Below, one piece after another: positions 1 to 9,370 of a DNA stretch of 64,000 nucleotides; the stretch's first letter is position 1, and each line of letters starts with the position of its first letter. The DNA is from Pseudoalteromonas arabiensis (GTDB lineage: Bacteria; Pseudomonadota; Gammaproteobacteria; Enterobacterales; Alteromonadaceae): NCBI RefSeq assembly GCF_001550155.1, contig NZ_LRUF01000019.1:1-64000 (forward strand), given 5' to 3'. Position numbers and translations under genes: made by a program. The notes beneath the pieces are model-generated. The model was not told the origin of the DNA. It made no database searches and worked only from the letters and a program-made list of their open reading frames with translations.

Positions 1-1185
1 ATGGCAAAAGAAAAGTTTGAACGCGTAAAACCGCACGTAAACGTAGGTACAATCGGCCACGTTGACCACGGTAAAACTACCCTAACTGCAGCAATCACTA
101 ACGTACTTGCAAAAGTATACGGTGGTGTAGCGAAAGACTTCGCATCAATCGATAACGCTCCAGAAGAGCGTGAGCGTGGTATCACAATCTCAACTTCACA
201 CGTTGAGTACGATACACCAACTCGTCACTACGCACACGTAGACTGTCCAGGACACGCCGATTATGTTAAAAACATGATCACAGGTGCTGCTCAAATGGAC
301 GGCGCAATCCTAGTAGTTGCTGCGACTGACGGTCCTATGCCACAAACTCGTGAGCACATCCTACTTTCTCGTCAGGTTGGTGTACCTTACATCATCGTAT
401 TCATGAACAAATGTGACATGGTTGACGACGAAGAGCTACTTGAGCTAGTTGAGATGGAAGTTCGTGAACTTCTTTCTGAGTACGACTTCCCAGGTGATGA
501 CTTACCACTAATCCAAGGTTCTGCGCTTAAAGCGTTAGAAGGCGAGAAAGAGTGGGAAGACAAAATCGTTGAGCTTGCAGAAGCACTAGATTCTTACATC
601 CCAGAGCCAGAGCGTGACATCGATAAGCCATTCATCATGCCTATCGAAGACGTATTCTCAATCCAAGGTCGTGGTACAGTTGTAACTGGCCGTGTTGAAG
701 CTGGTATCATCAACGTGAATGACGAAGTTGAAATCGTAGGTATCAAAGAAACTACGAAGACAACGTGTACAGGTGTTGAGATGTTCCGTAAGCTTCTAGA
801 CGAAGGTCGTGCGGGTGAGAACATCGGTGCACTTCTACGTGGTACTAAGCGTGAAGACGTTGAACGTGGTCAAGTACTAGCGAAGCCTGGTTCAATCACT
901 CCACACACGAAGTTCACTTCAGAAGTATACGTACTTTCTAAAGATGAAGGTGGTCGTCACACGCCATTCTTCAAAGGTTACCGTCCACAGTTCTACTTCC
1001 GTACAACTGACGTAACAGGTGACGTACAGTTACCAGACGGCGTTGAAATGGTAATGCCTGGTGACAACATCAAGATGACTGTAGAGCTAATCGCTCCAAT
1101 CGCGATGGACGAAGGTTTACGCTTCGCTATCCGTGAAGGTGGCCGTACAGTTGGTGCTGGTGTTGTAGCTACAATCGTAGAATAA
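1..1185 (+). CDS. tuf: Translation elongation factor EF-Tu
   Basis: This GTPase delivers aminoacyl-tRNA to the ribosomal A site in the cytoplasm. The 394-residue length is normal for the family. The GTP-binding motifs are visible: GHVDHGKT (about 19-26), DCPGH (about 81-85) and NKCD (about 136-139), followed by the two beta-barrel domains ending near [11 protein letters not shown]. Codon use is strongly biased, as expected of a very highly expressed gene. The window opens exactly on its ATG, so upstream context is missing. The next gene is a phosphatase rather than tRNA-Trp/secE, so this is probably the copy at the end of the str operon (tufA-like); that is inference. A terminator follows. 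Confidence 0.98.
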   Translation: MAKEKFERVKPHVNVGTIGHVDHGKTTLTAAITNVLAKVYGGVAKDFASIDNAPEERERGITISTSHVEYDTPTRHYAHVDCPGHADYVKNMITGAAQMDGAILVVAATDGPMPQTREHILLSRQVGVPYIIVFMNKCDMVDDEELLELVEMEVRELLSEYDFPGDDLPLIQGSALKALEGEKEWEDKIVELAEALDSYIPEPERDIDKPFIMPIEDVFSIQGRGTVVTGRVEAGIINVNDEVEIVGIKETTKTTCTGVEMFRKLLDEGRAGENIGALLRGTKREDVERGQVLAKPGSITPHTKFTSEVYVLSKDEGGRHTPFFKGYRPQFYFRTTDVTGDVQLPDGVEMVMPGDNIKMTVELIAPIAMDEGLRFAIREGGRTVGAGVVATIVE

Positions 1186-1209
1186 TCTACAGATTGCAGT
1201 AACACTGTG

Positions 1210-1238
1210 AAAAAGGTCGCTTAGGCGGCCTTTTTTAA
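1210..1238 (+). terminator. Intrinsic terminator of tuf
   Basis: An 11-bp stem (1210-1220 with 1225-1235, one U-G pair) with a TTAG loop runs directly into a T tract, 25 bases after the tuf stop codon. Confidence 0.85.
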
Positions 1239-1335
1239 TGGTTAAAGAAAATGAGTTGAGCATTCACTCATCATTACTACTACTTTTTATTCCTCTAAAA
1301 CTAATAGCTTAACTTGCCCCTAGGCTTCCTCTTTT

Positions 1336-1363
1336 GTTTCATCATTTCGTCATGAAAAGTCAC
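1336..1363 (+). promoter_or_regulatory. Possible Pho box upstream of the alkaline phosphatase pair
   Basis: GTTTCAT (1336-1342) and TCGTCAT (1347-1353) are spaced by 4 bases, giving the 11-base periodicity of PhoB sites (consensus CTGTCAT, 4-base spacer). Each matches 5 of 7 positions. A weaker GTCAC follows at 1359-1363, slightly out of phase. It lies about 115 bases before the first phosphatase. The match is imperfect, so this is a candidate only. Confidence 0.35.
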
Positions 1364-1467
1364 TTTTTAAGTAACAAAACCTTTTTACCATAACCGCGCT
1401 GATTACTCTTGTGCAGTTTAGTTAGCACTCTAACTCTTTAAAAATAACGTACTAACGGAACGTAACG

Positions 1468-3057
1468 ATGAAAATTAATAAAATTGCCACTGCAATTGGC
1501 TTAACGTTGGCATTCTCAGCCACCGCCAATGCGGGCGTGTTACCAGATAGTCAAAAACAAAATGATTGGTATAGTGCCGCAGAAGCTAAAGTAATAAAAA
1601 AAGAAGCGGCAGCTCAGGCTGAGCAAACGTTTAAAGCGAAGAATGTCATTCTATTTGTTGGTGACGGTATGGGTATCTCAACGCTCACTGCATCCCGCAT
1701 CATGGCAGGGCAAATGGAAGGTAAGACGGGTGAAGAAGGCCTACTTAGCTTTGAGGAGTTTCCTTATTCTGCGCAAATTAAAACGTATAACGTTGATGCG
1801 CAAACCCCTGATTCAGCGGGGACGATGACGGCCATTATCTCAGGGGTTAAAACGGATGTTGGCGTAATTGGGGTTAATGAAAATATTGAACGTGGCAAGT
1901 GTGCGACAGTTGCTGGCAATGAGTTAATCACGGCGACTGAACTGGCTGAAATTAAGGGCCTAGCAACTGGGGTAATATCAACAGCACGTATCACACACGC
2001 AACACCAGCAGCGACCTATGCAAAATCGGCTGATCGTAATTGGGAAGATGTATCAGATATGCCAGCGGATGCAATAGAAGCTGGTTGTGAAGATATTGCC
2101 TCACAACTGGTTAATTTTGAGAAAAATCTAGAAGCGCGTTTCGTTGGTACGGATGTAGATGGTCTTGATGTGGTAATGGGCGGCGGTCGTCGCCACTTCT
2201 TACCAAAAGATGTGTCATTTAATTCGGCTGATGCTGTCAGCAGTGTTGAAGGTGACCGTACCGATGAGCGTGACTTAACTGCTGAATGGCAAGCAATGTA
2301 CCCTGATGGCAAGTATGTGATGGACCAAGCTGGCTTCGATGCACTGGTTGGCGATGAGAAAAAAGTTTTTGCATTGTTTAACGAATCACATATGCAGTAT
2401 GAAGCAGATCGTGATAATGACGTTGCAGGTGAGCCTTCACTTTCACAAATGACAACTAAAGCAATCGATATATTGAAGAATAATGAAAAAGGCTTCTTTT
2501 TAACTGTTGAATCAGGTCGTATTGATCATGCCCATCACGCAGGCAACGCTTATAACGCGTTAAACGATACTATTGAATTTGCTAAAGCGGTGCAATCAGC
2601 AGTCGATAACACGAACCCTGAAGAAACATTAATCCTTGTTACTGCTGATCACAGCCATGTATTTACGATTGCTGGCTATCCCAAGCGTGGTAATCCAATC
2701 CTAGGTCAAGTAGTTGCAGTGGGTAGCGAAGAGCCAAGTCTTGCTGCAGATGGTATGCCTTATACCACCGTTGGTTATGCAAATGGTTTAGGGTTTCGTG
2801 ATTTAGGCGATGAAACTGATGCAGATGCATCATATAACGACGCTGCTTTTGCAGGCCGCGCTGATTTAGTGGGGGTTGATACGACTGCACCAGGTTATCA
2901 CCAAGAAGCCATCGTGCCGTTAAGTTCAGAGACTCATGCTGGTGAAGATATTTCACTGCATGCGAAAGGTCCAGGTGCGCAACTTGCGCAAGGGGTTGTG
3001 GAGCAGAATGTAATTTTCCACATCATTAATCAAGCTCTCGAACTAATTGAAGAATAA
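1468..3057 (+). CDS. Alkaline phosphatase, secreted (PhoA superfamily), first of tandem pair
   Basis: Hydrolyses phosphate monoesters in the periplasm or outside the cell. The 529-residue product starts with a Sec signal peptide (hydrophobic to about residue 20, likely cleaved after SATANA). Family motifs in order are VGDGMG (metal Asp about 66), the nucleophile motif TPDSAG (Ser about 116), VESGRIDHAHHAGN (metal ligands), TADHSHVF and ETHAGED near the C-terminus. It shares nearly all these blocks with the next gene, so the two are a tandem duplication. The stop codon overlaps the next start (TAATG), pointing to one transcript. Phosphate-starvation control is plausible given the candidate Pho box. 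The exact substrate range cannot be read from sequence. Confidence 0.93.
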   Translation: MKINKIATAIGLTLAFSATANAGVLPDSQKQNDWYSAAEAKVIKKEAAAQAEQTFKAKNVILFVGDGMGISTLTASRIMAGQMEGKTGEEGLLSFEEFPYSAQIKTYNVDAQTPDSAGTMTAIISGVKTDVGVIGVNENIERGKCATVAGNELITATELAEIKGLATGVISTARITHATPAATYAKSADRNWEDVSDMPADAIEAGCEDIASQLVNFEKNLEARFVGTDVDGLDVVMGGGRRHFLPKDVSFNSADAVSSVEGDRTDERDLTAEWQAMYPDGKYVMDQAGFDALVGDEKKVFALFNESHMQYEADRDNDVAGEPSLSQMTTKAIDILKNNEKGFFLTVESGRIDHAHHAGNAYNALNDTIEFAKAVQSAVDNTNPEETLILVTADHSHVFTIAGYPKRGNPILGQVVAVGSEEPSLAADGMPYTTVGYANGLGFRDLGDETDADASYNDAAFAGRADLVGVDTTAPGYHQEAIVPLSSETHAGEDISLHAKGPGAQLAQGVVEQNVIFHIINQALELIEE

Positions 3058-3068
3058 TGGCGACGACG

Positions 3069-4865
3069 ATGAAAAAACTAAATTTAATTTCTCTTGCTGT
3101 AGTAGTGGCATTAACGGGTTGTTCTGATGATGATGACAACTCACCAAAAACGTTAACGGTTGAAAACACACTCGCTGTGGGGTCAGAGCAGTGTGTAAAC
3201 GGTGGTACAGAAACGCTAACTGGCACCGATAGCAATGATAACGGTACATTAGACTCAGCAGAAGTTACCGATACAACTTTGTCATGTAATGCACCGGCAA
3301 CCACCTTAACAGCAGCACAGCTAGCGCCGCTTACGGATAATGACTGGTTTAAAGAAGCGCAAGTCAAAGTGGCTACTAGCGAAGAAAACATTGCTGCAGT
3401 TGCGAAAGACTCAGGTAAAGCGAAAAACGTGATCCTGTTTGTAGGTGATGGCATGGGTATTTCGACCGTGACTGCTGCACGTATTATGGCAGGTCAGCTA
3501 GAAGGTAAGCTAGGTGAAGAGCACCAACTTAGCTTTGAAGCTTTACCGTTTTCTGGTTTTGCTAAAACCTATAACGTGGATGCGCAAACACCTGATTCAG
3601 CGGGCACGATGACGGCAATGGCATCAGGTGTAAAAACCGATGCAGGTGTTATCGGCGTTGATGAAGATATCGAACGTGGCAACTGCGCAACGGTTGCGGG
3701 CAATGAGCTGGTAACGGCGACGGAGCTGGCTGAGATTGCTGGTAAGTCGACAGGGATTGTATCGACTGCGCGTATTACACACGCAACGCCTGCTGCAACG
3801 TATGCAAAATCGGCAGATCGTAACTGGGAAGACGTATCAGATATGCCTGAAACTGCAGTTACTGCTGGCTGTGAAGATATTGCATCGCAGTTAGTTAATT
3901 TTGAGGCAAACTTAGAAGCACGCTATGCCGGCTTAAATGTTGATGGTTTAGAAGTTGTGATGGGCGGCGGTCGTCGTCATTTCTTACCTAAAGACGCTGC
4001 ATTTAACTCAGCAGATGCTGTGAGCTCTGTGGAAGGCGACCGTACCGATGGTCGCGACCTAACTGCAGAATGGAAAGCGAAATACCCAGCGGGTCAGTAT
4101 GTGATGGACCAAGCAGGTTTTGATGCAATCAATGCAGATACAACAGAGCGCGTATTTGGTCTGTTTAATGAATCACATATGCAATACGAAGCAGACCGCG
4201 CGAACGATGTTGCTGGTGAGCCGTCACTTTCTGAAATGACCGCAAAAGCAATTGATGTACTCGATAACAACGACAATGGTTTCTTCTTAACTGTTGAAGC
4301 TGGTCGTATTGATCATGCTCACCATGCGGGCAATGCATACAATGCATTAAGCGACACAGTTGAGCTTTCAAAAGCTGTGCAAGTTGCCCTTGATAAAACC
4401 AGTATTGAAGACACGTTAATAATCGTAACAGCTGACCACAGCCACGTATTTACCATTGCAGGCTACCCAAAACGTGGTAACCCAATACTAGGTAAAGTGG
4501 TACCAGTGGGGAGTGATGAACCATCACTTGCCGCCGATAATATGCCGTACACAACGGTTGGTTATACCAATGGCGGTGGTTTCCGTGACCTAGGTGATGA
4601 AACCGATGCTGATGCAGGTTATAACTTTGCACCGGTGACAGGTCGCGTTGACCTTACCGATGTTGACACAACAACACCAGGCTTCCACCAAGAGGCTGTT
4701 GTACCATTGGGTTCCGAAACACATGCTGCAGAAGATGTGGGTGTGTATGCAGTAGGCCCTGGCGCGCATTTAGTAACGGGTACTAATGAGCAAAGCCTTA
4801 TTTTCCATGTAATGGATTATGCCGCTGACCTTGTTAAACAAGCCGATGCTAAATTAGCACAGTAA
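3069..4865 (+). CDS. Alkaline phosphatase, lipoprotein form, second of tandem pair
   Basis: A PhoA-superfamily phosphatase of 598 residues, close to its upstream neighbour in the catalytic part (VGDGMG, nucleophile motif TPDSAG, Ser about 177, EAGRIDHAHHAGN, TADHSHVF, ETHAAED). Its N-terminus differs: a lipoprotein signal with lipobox LTGC (Cys 18), then SDDDDN. Between it and the enzyme lies an insert of about 35 residues with a Cys at each end and a D-x-N-D-N-G-x-L-x-x-x-E loop like an EF-hand calcium site. I prefer this ATG because it gives an intact signal. An ATG at 3057 in the same frame overlaps the previous stop codon and would add MATT. The pair suggests one released and one membrane-anchored enzyme. 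Confidence 0.9.
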   Translation: MKKLNLISLAVVVALTGCSDDDDNSPKTLTVENTLAVGSEQCVNGGTETLTGTDSNDNGTLDSAEVTDTTLSCNAPATTLTAAQLAPLTDNDWFKEAQVKVATSEENIAAVAKDSGKAKNVILFVGDGMGISTVTAARIMAGQLEGKLGEEHQLSFEALPFSGFAKTYNVDAQTPDSAGTMTAMASGVKTDAGVIGVDEDIERGNCATVAGNELVTATELAEIAGKSTGIVSTARITHATPAATYAKSADRNWEDVSDMPETAVTAGCEDIASQLVNFEANLEARYAGLNVDGLEVVMGGGRRHFLPKDAAFNSADAVSSVEGDRTDGRDLTAEWKAKYPAGQYVMDQAGFDAINADTTERVFGLFNESHMQYEADRANDVAGEPSLSEMTAKAIDVLDNNDNGFFLTVEAGRIDHAHHAGNAYNALSDTVELSKAVQVALDKTSIEDTLIIVTADHSHVFTIAGYPKRGNPILGKVVPVGSDEPSLAADNMPYTTVGYTNGGGFRDLGDETDADAGYNFAPVTGRVDLTDVDTTTPGFHQEAVVPLGSETHAAEDVGVYAVGPGAHLVTGTNEQSLIFHVMDYAADLVKQADAKLAQ

Positions 4866-4874
4866 TGAGTTTTT

Positions 4875-4895
4875 GGGAGGCACTTAGAGCCTCCC
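4875..4895 (+). terminator. Hairpin after phosphatase pair
   Basis: A 7-bp GC-rich stem (4875-4881 with 4889-4895) lies 10 bases after the stop codon. The T tract after it is poor, so it is a weak terminator or an mRNA-stabilising hairpin. Confidence 0.55.
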
Positions 4896-4943
4896 TTACT
4901 CTGTAAGTTATTGATAGAAAACCGCAGATAAAAAGAGAATACC

Positions 4944-5660
4944 GTGAAAGCAGCTATCTTAATTGCCACATTAATGAGTCCACTCGCCGTTGCTGGCCAA
5001 TGCAACATGAACACAGGTTTTACGCAAGCCAACTACAAAGTGACGACAGGTACTATTACTAATAAACAGCACACAGAAAGCATTTTTACTCTTTGGCGTA
5101 CGCCGCATCAAGTGGCTAAACAAAACCCACAGTTTATTGAATTATGGCAAGAGTTACGGAATCAACAAATAAGACCAATTCGTTACTTTCAAGAGGCTCA
5201 GCGCGGTATTGAGTATCAACCCTCAGAAGTGCAAGGCAAGCAAGATTGGAGTAGTAAGTATCAGTTAGTCAGCGATAAGCTTTTAGCCTCAATGACGCAC
5301 CAGAAAAGTACAGGTGAAGGCTGTGAGCTGGTGGAGTATTATACAAAGCAGCAAGGTGAGAGCAAGATAGAGCTAAGCTGGCTTGCGAATCAAAAATTAC
5401 TAAAATCAATTCGCATTTCATCACCACGCTATAGTCGTGAAATTGTTTTAACAGCCAGCAATCATAATCAACAAAAGGTGAAGGCACAGTTTGCAGAGTG
5501 GGATAACTATCAAACCACAGATTACGCAGACATTGGCGACAATGAAAACGACCCATTCCTCGCAAAAATGATTAACCAAGGCTTTGTTGAACATGGCGCC
5601 AGTGGTTTTTATGATGCTCAAGGTAACCAGTTACAAGGCTCACACAAACATCATCATTAA
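4944..5660 (+). CDS. Exported protein of unknown function with His-rich tail
   Basis: I do not recognise this family. The 238-residue product begins at a GTG preceded by AAGAG. It has a short signal peptide (residues 1-18, cleavage likely after AVA, before GQCNMN). The mature part is mixed alpha/beta with no membrane segment. Two Cys are seen, one just after the signal and one near residue 125, which could form a disulfide. The C-terminus ends in GSHKHHH, which could bind a metal. It lies 78 bases after the phosphatase genes, beyond a weak hairpin, and has its own terminator. No function is assigned. Confidence 0.75.
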   Translation: MKAAILIATLMSPLAVAGQCNMNTGFTQANYKVTTGTITNKQHTESIFTLWRTPHQVAKQNPQFIELWQELRNQQIRPIRYFQEAQRGIEYQPSEVQGKQDWSSKYQLVSDKLLASMTHQKSTGEGCELVEYYTKQQGESKIELSWLANQKLLKSIRISSPRYSREIVLTASNHNQQKVKAQFAEWDNYQTTDYADIGDNENDPFLAKMINQGFVEHGASGFYDAQGNQLQGSHKHHH

Positions 5661-5661
5661 T

Positions 5662-5710
5662 AAGAGTTATTGGCCATAATTGCTTATGGGCTTTAGCTCT
5701 TGGTTTTTTT
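5662..5710 (+). terminator. Intrinsic terminator
   Basis: An inner stem CCATAA/TTATGG (5674-5679 with 5684-5689) sits inside an outer AAGAG/CTCTT pairing (5662-5666 with 5697-5701), followed by seven T. It lies just after the stop of the exported protein. Confidence 0.65.
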
Positions 5711-5759
5711 CTTATTAACCCCAAGGTTATAGGATACAAGATAATTTTAGGAGTGTGTG

Positions 5760-6425
5760 ATGACAAAGCATGTTGTGGTAACAGGTGCAAATAAAGGTAT
5801 TGGCCTTAATTTTTGCAAGCAATACGTGACGAAAGGGTATCGAGTAACCGCCGTTGTTCGTTCCCCTAGTGAAGAGCTTAAAGCATTAGATATCAAAATC
5901 ATTAGTGATATTGATGTGGCCAACGCCGATGATGTTACCACGTTAGCAAATCACCTCCATGGTGACAAAATTGATATTTTGATTAATAACGCTGGTGTTT
6001 TTCATAACGAAACTTTAGACGATATGGACTTTAGTGCAATTGAAAAACAACTTCACGTGAATGCTATCGCCCCTGTTCGAGTCACTCACGCACTACTACA
6101 AAGTTTGGGCCTTAATGCGAAGGTTGCGATGATCACATCACGAATGGGGTCAATTGCCGACAATAGTTCTGGTGGTTATATTGGTTATCGTATGTCTAAG
6201 GCTGCACTGAATGCCGCAGGGGTAAGTTTGGCGCACGAGCTTAAAGATAAAAAAATTGCGGTTGGATTATTTCATCCTGGGTTTGTGCAAACGCAAATGG
6301 TTAATTTTGCAGGTGATATTAGCCCCGACACAGCAGTAGAGCGTTTAATAAAACGTATTGATGAACTAAACCTGAGTAATACCGGAGGCTTTTGGCATTC
6401 CAATGGTGAAACCTTACCTTGGTAA
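5760..6425 (+). CDS. Short-chain dehydrogenase/reductase family protein
   Basis: A cytoplasmic NAD(P)-dependent oxidoreductase of about 221 residues. The Rossmann motif TGANKGIG lies at about 8-15, the NNAG motif at about 77-80, and the catalytic YRMSK (Tyr-x-x-x-Lys) at about 143-147. The substrate is unknown. Length and layout resemble C-factor-like carbonyl reductases. I chose the ATG at 5760 because TTAGGAG (5747-5753) then has a 6-base spacing; the in-frame GTG at 5757 is too close. It is a single gene between a terminator and the next promoter. Confidence 0.88.
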   Translation: MTKHVVVTGANKGIGLNFCKQYVTKGYRVTAVVRSPSEELKALDIKIISDIDVANADDVTTLANHLHGDKIDILINNAGVFHNETLDDMDFSAIEKQLHVNAIAPVRVTHALLQSLGLNAKVAMITSRMGSIADNSSGGYIGYRMSKAALNAAGVSLAHELKDKKIAVGLFHPGFVQTQMVNFAGDISPDTAVERLIKRIDELNLSNTGGFWHSNGETLPW

Positions 6426-6562
6426 GGCAAGCTCACCTTGTTTAAAAATAGGGTAGTTAGTGGTTAAATTGCTGCTAACTACTGATAACTTTCGCTAATT
6501 TTTGAACTTATTGTTTGCTATACTCGTATAATTGAAAGCCATATCGATGTAGAGAGCAGCAC

Positions 6563-6943
6563 ATGGAATTAGAGCAGAATAGCGATTTAACTCTTCCCCT
6601 TTTTTATTTTGACGAGAACCTTCACCGTCGTGACATTGAGTCCCCAGATTTACTTTTGCATGTCACGCTCAGTGAAGAGTTGCTGACTCAGCTTTGTCAA
6701 AACCCTGCGCAAGATAGCAGCGTAGCTATAACGCTGACAGATTACCGTGTTGATGTTCTTAGCGTTGATTACCAATCGCTTATTGATACAGAACACGATG
6801 CCCAATTAACCCTTGTTCGAGGCCCCTTACTAAGTGCAATGTTAAGCACCGAAGGGGAGCATAGCTTTGTATCGCCACAAGTCGATATGATGCCAACATT
6901 TGATTTGGGTGATGACATCGAAGATAGTGAGGAAGAAGGATGA
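6563..6943 (+). CDS. Small acidic protein of unknown function, coupled to cti
   Basis: A 126-residue, strongly acidic, soluble protein ending in a run of Asp and Glu (DDIEDSEEEG). No signal peptide, membrane segment or Cys cluster is seen. I do not recognise the family. Its stop overlaps the start of the isomerase gene by 4 bases (ATGA), so the two are probably translated together and may work together. An extended -10 sequence (TGCTATACT, 6516-6524) and a TATAAT at 6527-6532 lie just upstream, so transcription likely starts here. Confidence 0.75.
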   Translation: MELEQNSDLTLPLFYFDENLHRRDIESPDLLLHVTLSEELLTQLCQNPAQDSSVAITLTDYRVDVLSVDYQSLIDTEHDAQLTLVRGPLLSAMLSTEGEHSFVSPQVDMMPTFDLGDDIEDSEEEG

Positions 6944-9276
6944 AAAAGGCCTTAACCACGCTGTTTGGTTTAATATTATTAAGCGGTTGTGCTTATTTAG
7001 GTGCAGCGCATTACGATGAACTTTTTGGCAAAGAGCAGCCTCAAGAACGAGTAGTCGCTGCAGCCTCAGCTGAAGGTGTAGAGTTTTTAACGGATGTAAA
7101 ACCTGTGCTTGATAGCCGATGTGTTGTGTGCCATGGCTGTTATGATGCACCGTGTCAGTTAAAACTGTCATCAGTAGAAGGAATTGATCGTGGCCTTAGT
7201 AAAGAGCGCGTTTATGATGGGACACGTTTACTTGCTCAGGAGCCTAGCCGACTACTGTTTGACGCACTTGATACTGCTCAGTGGCGTGAAAAAGGTTTTA
7301 CTCCGGTGCTCAATGAGCGCATTCAAACTGAAGAAGCCAACCTTGCAGGCAGTGTGCTTTATAATGCCCTAGTGCTTAAACAAAGCAGCCCATTACCTGC
7401 GCAAGCAATTTTAGGCGATGAATTTGATTTCAGCCTTGATCGCGAGCAAACCTGTACCACAATGGGTGAATTCGACTCATTTGCTAAAAATAACCCTCAC
7501 AGTGGTATGCCTTATGGTTTACCGGGGATTTCAACTGAAGAGTTTCAGCATCTTGCTAAATGGTTAAGAAAGGGGGGCTATTTAGCTCACATCGAGCCAC
7601 CAGAGCCCGATGTTCTTGAGCAGGTTAAGCGTTGGGAAGCATTTTTTAATCAAGATGATCTAAAAGCTCAGCTAGCTGCGCGCTATATTTATGAACATTG
7701 GTATTTGGCTCATATTTACTTCCCTGAGCATGCTGATAAGCATAGTTATTTTAAACTCGTGCGTTCATCAACTCCGCCAGGGCAAGATATCAAAGTAATA
7801 AGTACTCGTCGCCCGTATGAAGATCCTAAAGTTGAACGAGTTTACTATCGCTTAATGCATGATCGCTCAACTATTTTAGCGAAAACGCACCTGCCTTTAG
7901 CACTTAATGATGAGAAGCTTGAACGCTTACATTCGCAATTCATTGAGGCTGACTATCAGGTAAATAAGCTACCGAGTTATAAACCTGAGGTTGCATCAAA
8001 CCCATTTAAAGCATTTGCTGCAATCCCTGTTAACTCACGCTATCAATTTATGCTTGATGAAGCTGAGCTGATAATTATGGGCTTCATAAAAGGGCCTGTA
8101 TGCCGTGGTCAAATAGCCTTAAATGTTATTAATGATCAATTTTGGGTGGCTTTTGCTAAGCCTGAAATGGCAGCTACACCTAAAGTGGGTGAGTTATTAT
8201 TACAGCACGAAGATGCACTTGCGTTGCCAGCTGAAGAAGAGAGTAATGCTTTACCAATTTCCAGTTGGGTAAAATACTCTAAACGTCAAAACCAGTATTT
8301 GTCGGCAAAAGTCGCGTTGGCCAATAAAATGTTTGAAAATGGCCAACATTTAACAACGGATCTACTTTGGCAAGGTGACGGGCATAACCAAAATGCGGCG
8401 CTAACAGTATTTCGTCATTTTGATAGCGCAACGGTTGTCAAAGGTTGGATAGGCCAGCAGCCAAAAACAGCGTGGGTGCTTGATTATGCGTTGTTTGAAC
8501 GTATTCACTACTTGCTGGTGGCAGGCTTCGACGTGTATGGCAATATAGGCCATCAGTTACTTACCCGTTTATATATGGACTTTTTACGTTTAGAAGGTGA
8601 AGCGAATTATTTGGCATTGCTACCAGAGGCTAAACGTAAGGAAATTAAAGCTCAGTGGTATCGTAAATCGCCACCTAGCTTAACTAACTTCTTCGAAGAT
8701 GAGTTATCGTTTAGTCAACCAACAGGCATTGATTATAAAACATCAGATCCGCAAACTGAGTTGTTCACTATGTTAAAAGCAAAGTTGCAGTCTGTTTTGA
8801 GCCCTCGATTTGACTATACAAAAGTACCAGAGCCGTTAGCCAGTATTAATCATTTACCTGTTAAGGCAGTGAATCTATTGCCACAAATATCGTTTGTGTT
8901 AGTAAAAAATGGCAGCGATAAACACAAGGCATACACACTTATTCATCATAATGCTCACTATAATATTTCGAGCTTGTTGAATGAAGAAGGGCAACGTGCT
9001 TATGCAGAAGACACTGTCACTATTGTGCCTGGTTTTATTGGTGATTACCCTGAAGCTATTTGGTATCTACACAATGAACAGCAAGTCGCTGCGTTTGCAT
9101 CTGGACTTGCAAAAGTAACGGATGAAGCTGCATATCGAGATTTAAAAAGTGAGTTTGCAATTCGCCGAACTCATCCGCAGTTTTGGCAGTACAGTGATAT
9201 TTTGCACCAAACAGCGAAAGAATACCGTGGTGTTGAGTTTGGCCTATTCGATTACAACCGCTTAGAGAATAGGTAA
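6940..9276 (+). CDS. cti: Fatty acid cis/trans isomerase, c-type heme
   Basis: Cti converts cis-unsaturated acyl chains of membrane phospholipids to trans, making the membrane more rigid under solvent or heat stress, without de novo synthesis. The 778-residue length fits the family. The single heme motif CVVCH lies at residues 61-65 and is followed by GCYDAPCQLK, characteristic of Cti. The N-terminus is a hydrophobic export signal. It also fits a lipobox (LSGC, Cys 17), so the protein may be lipid-anchored on the periplasmic side; that is inference. It starts in a 4-base overlap with the acidic protein upstream and ends at a strong terminator. Confidence 0.93.
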   Translation: MKKALTTLFGLILLSGCAYLGAAHYDELFGKEQPQERVVAAASAEGVEFLTDVKPVLDSRCVVCHGCYDAPCQLKLSSVEGIDRGLSKERVYDGTRLLAQEPSRLLFDALDTAQWREKGFTPVLNERIQTEEANLAGSVLYNALVLKQSSPLPAQAILGDEFDFSLDREQTCTTMGEFDSFAKNNPHSGMPYGLPGISTEEFQHLAKWLRKGGYLAHIEPPEPDVLEQVKRWEAFFNQDDLKAQLAARYIYEHWYLAHIYFPEHADKHSYFKLVRSSTPPGQDIKVISTRRPYEDPKVERVYYRLMHDRSTILAKTHLPLALNDEKLERLHSQFIEADYQVNKLPSYKPEVASNPFKAFAAIPVNSRYQFMLDEAELIIMGFIKGPVCRGQIALNVINDQFWVAFAKPEMAATPKVGELLLQHEDALALPAEEESNALPISSWVKYSKRQNQYLSAKVALANKMFENGQHLTTDLLWQGDGHNQNAALTVFRHFDSATVVKGWIGQQPKTAWVLDYALFERIHYLLVAGFDVYGNIGHQLLTRLYMDFLRLEGEANYLALLPEAKRKEIKAQWYRKSPPSLTNFFEDELSFSQPTGIDYKTSDPQTELFTMLKAKLQSVLSPRFDYTKVPEPLASINHLPVKAVNLLPQISFVLVKNGSDKHKAYTLIHHNAHYNISSLLNEEGQRAYAEDTVTIVPGFIGDYPEAIWYLHNEQQVAAFASGLAKVTDEAAYRDLKSEFAIRRTHPQFWQYSDILHQTAKEYRGVEFGLFDYNRLENR

Positions 9277-9295
9277 TAACGAGTAAGTAGTCTGA

Positions 9296-9334
9296 TTTAT
9301 AAAGCCTACAGCTATAGGCTTTATAAATCTTTTT
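9296..9334 (+). terminator. Intrinsic terminator after cti
   Basis: A perfect 13-bp stem (9296-9308 with 9315-9327) with a 6-base loop is followed by TCTTTTTATA. Confidence 0.85.
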
Positions 9335-9370
9335 ATACTACACTGAATATAAAAAATACTTGAGTCGGAT

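Noticed and set aside
2663..2956. Minus-strand frames opposite the alkaline phosphatases
   Set aside because: They mirror strongly conserved coding sequence on the plus strand and repeat in both paralogues for that reason only.
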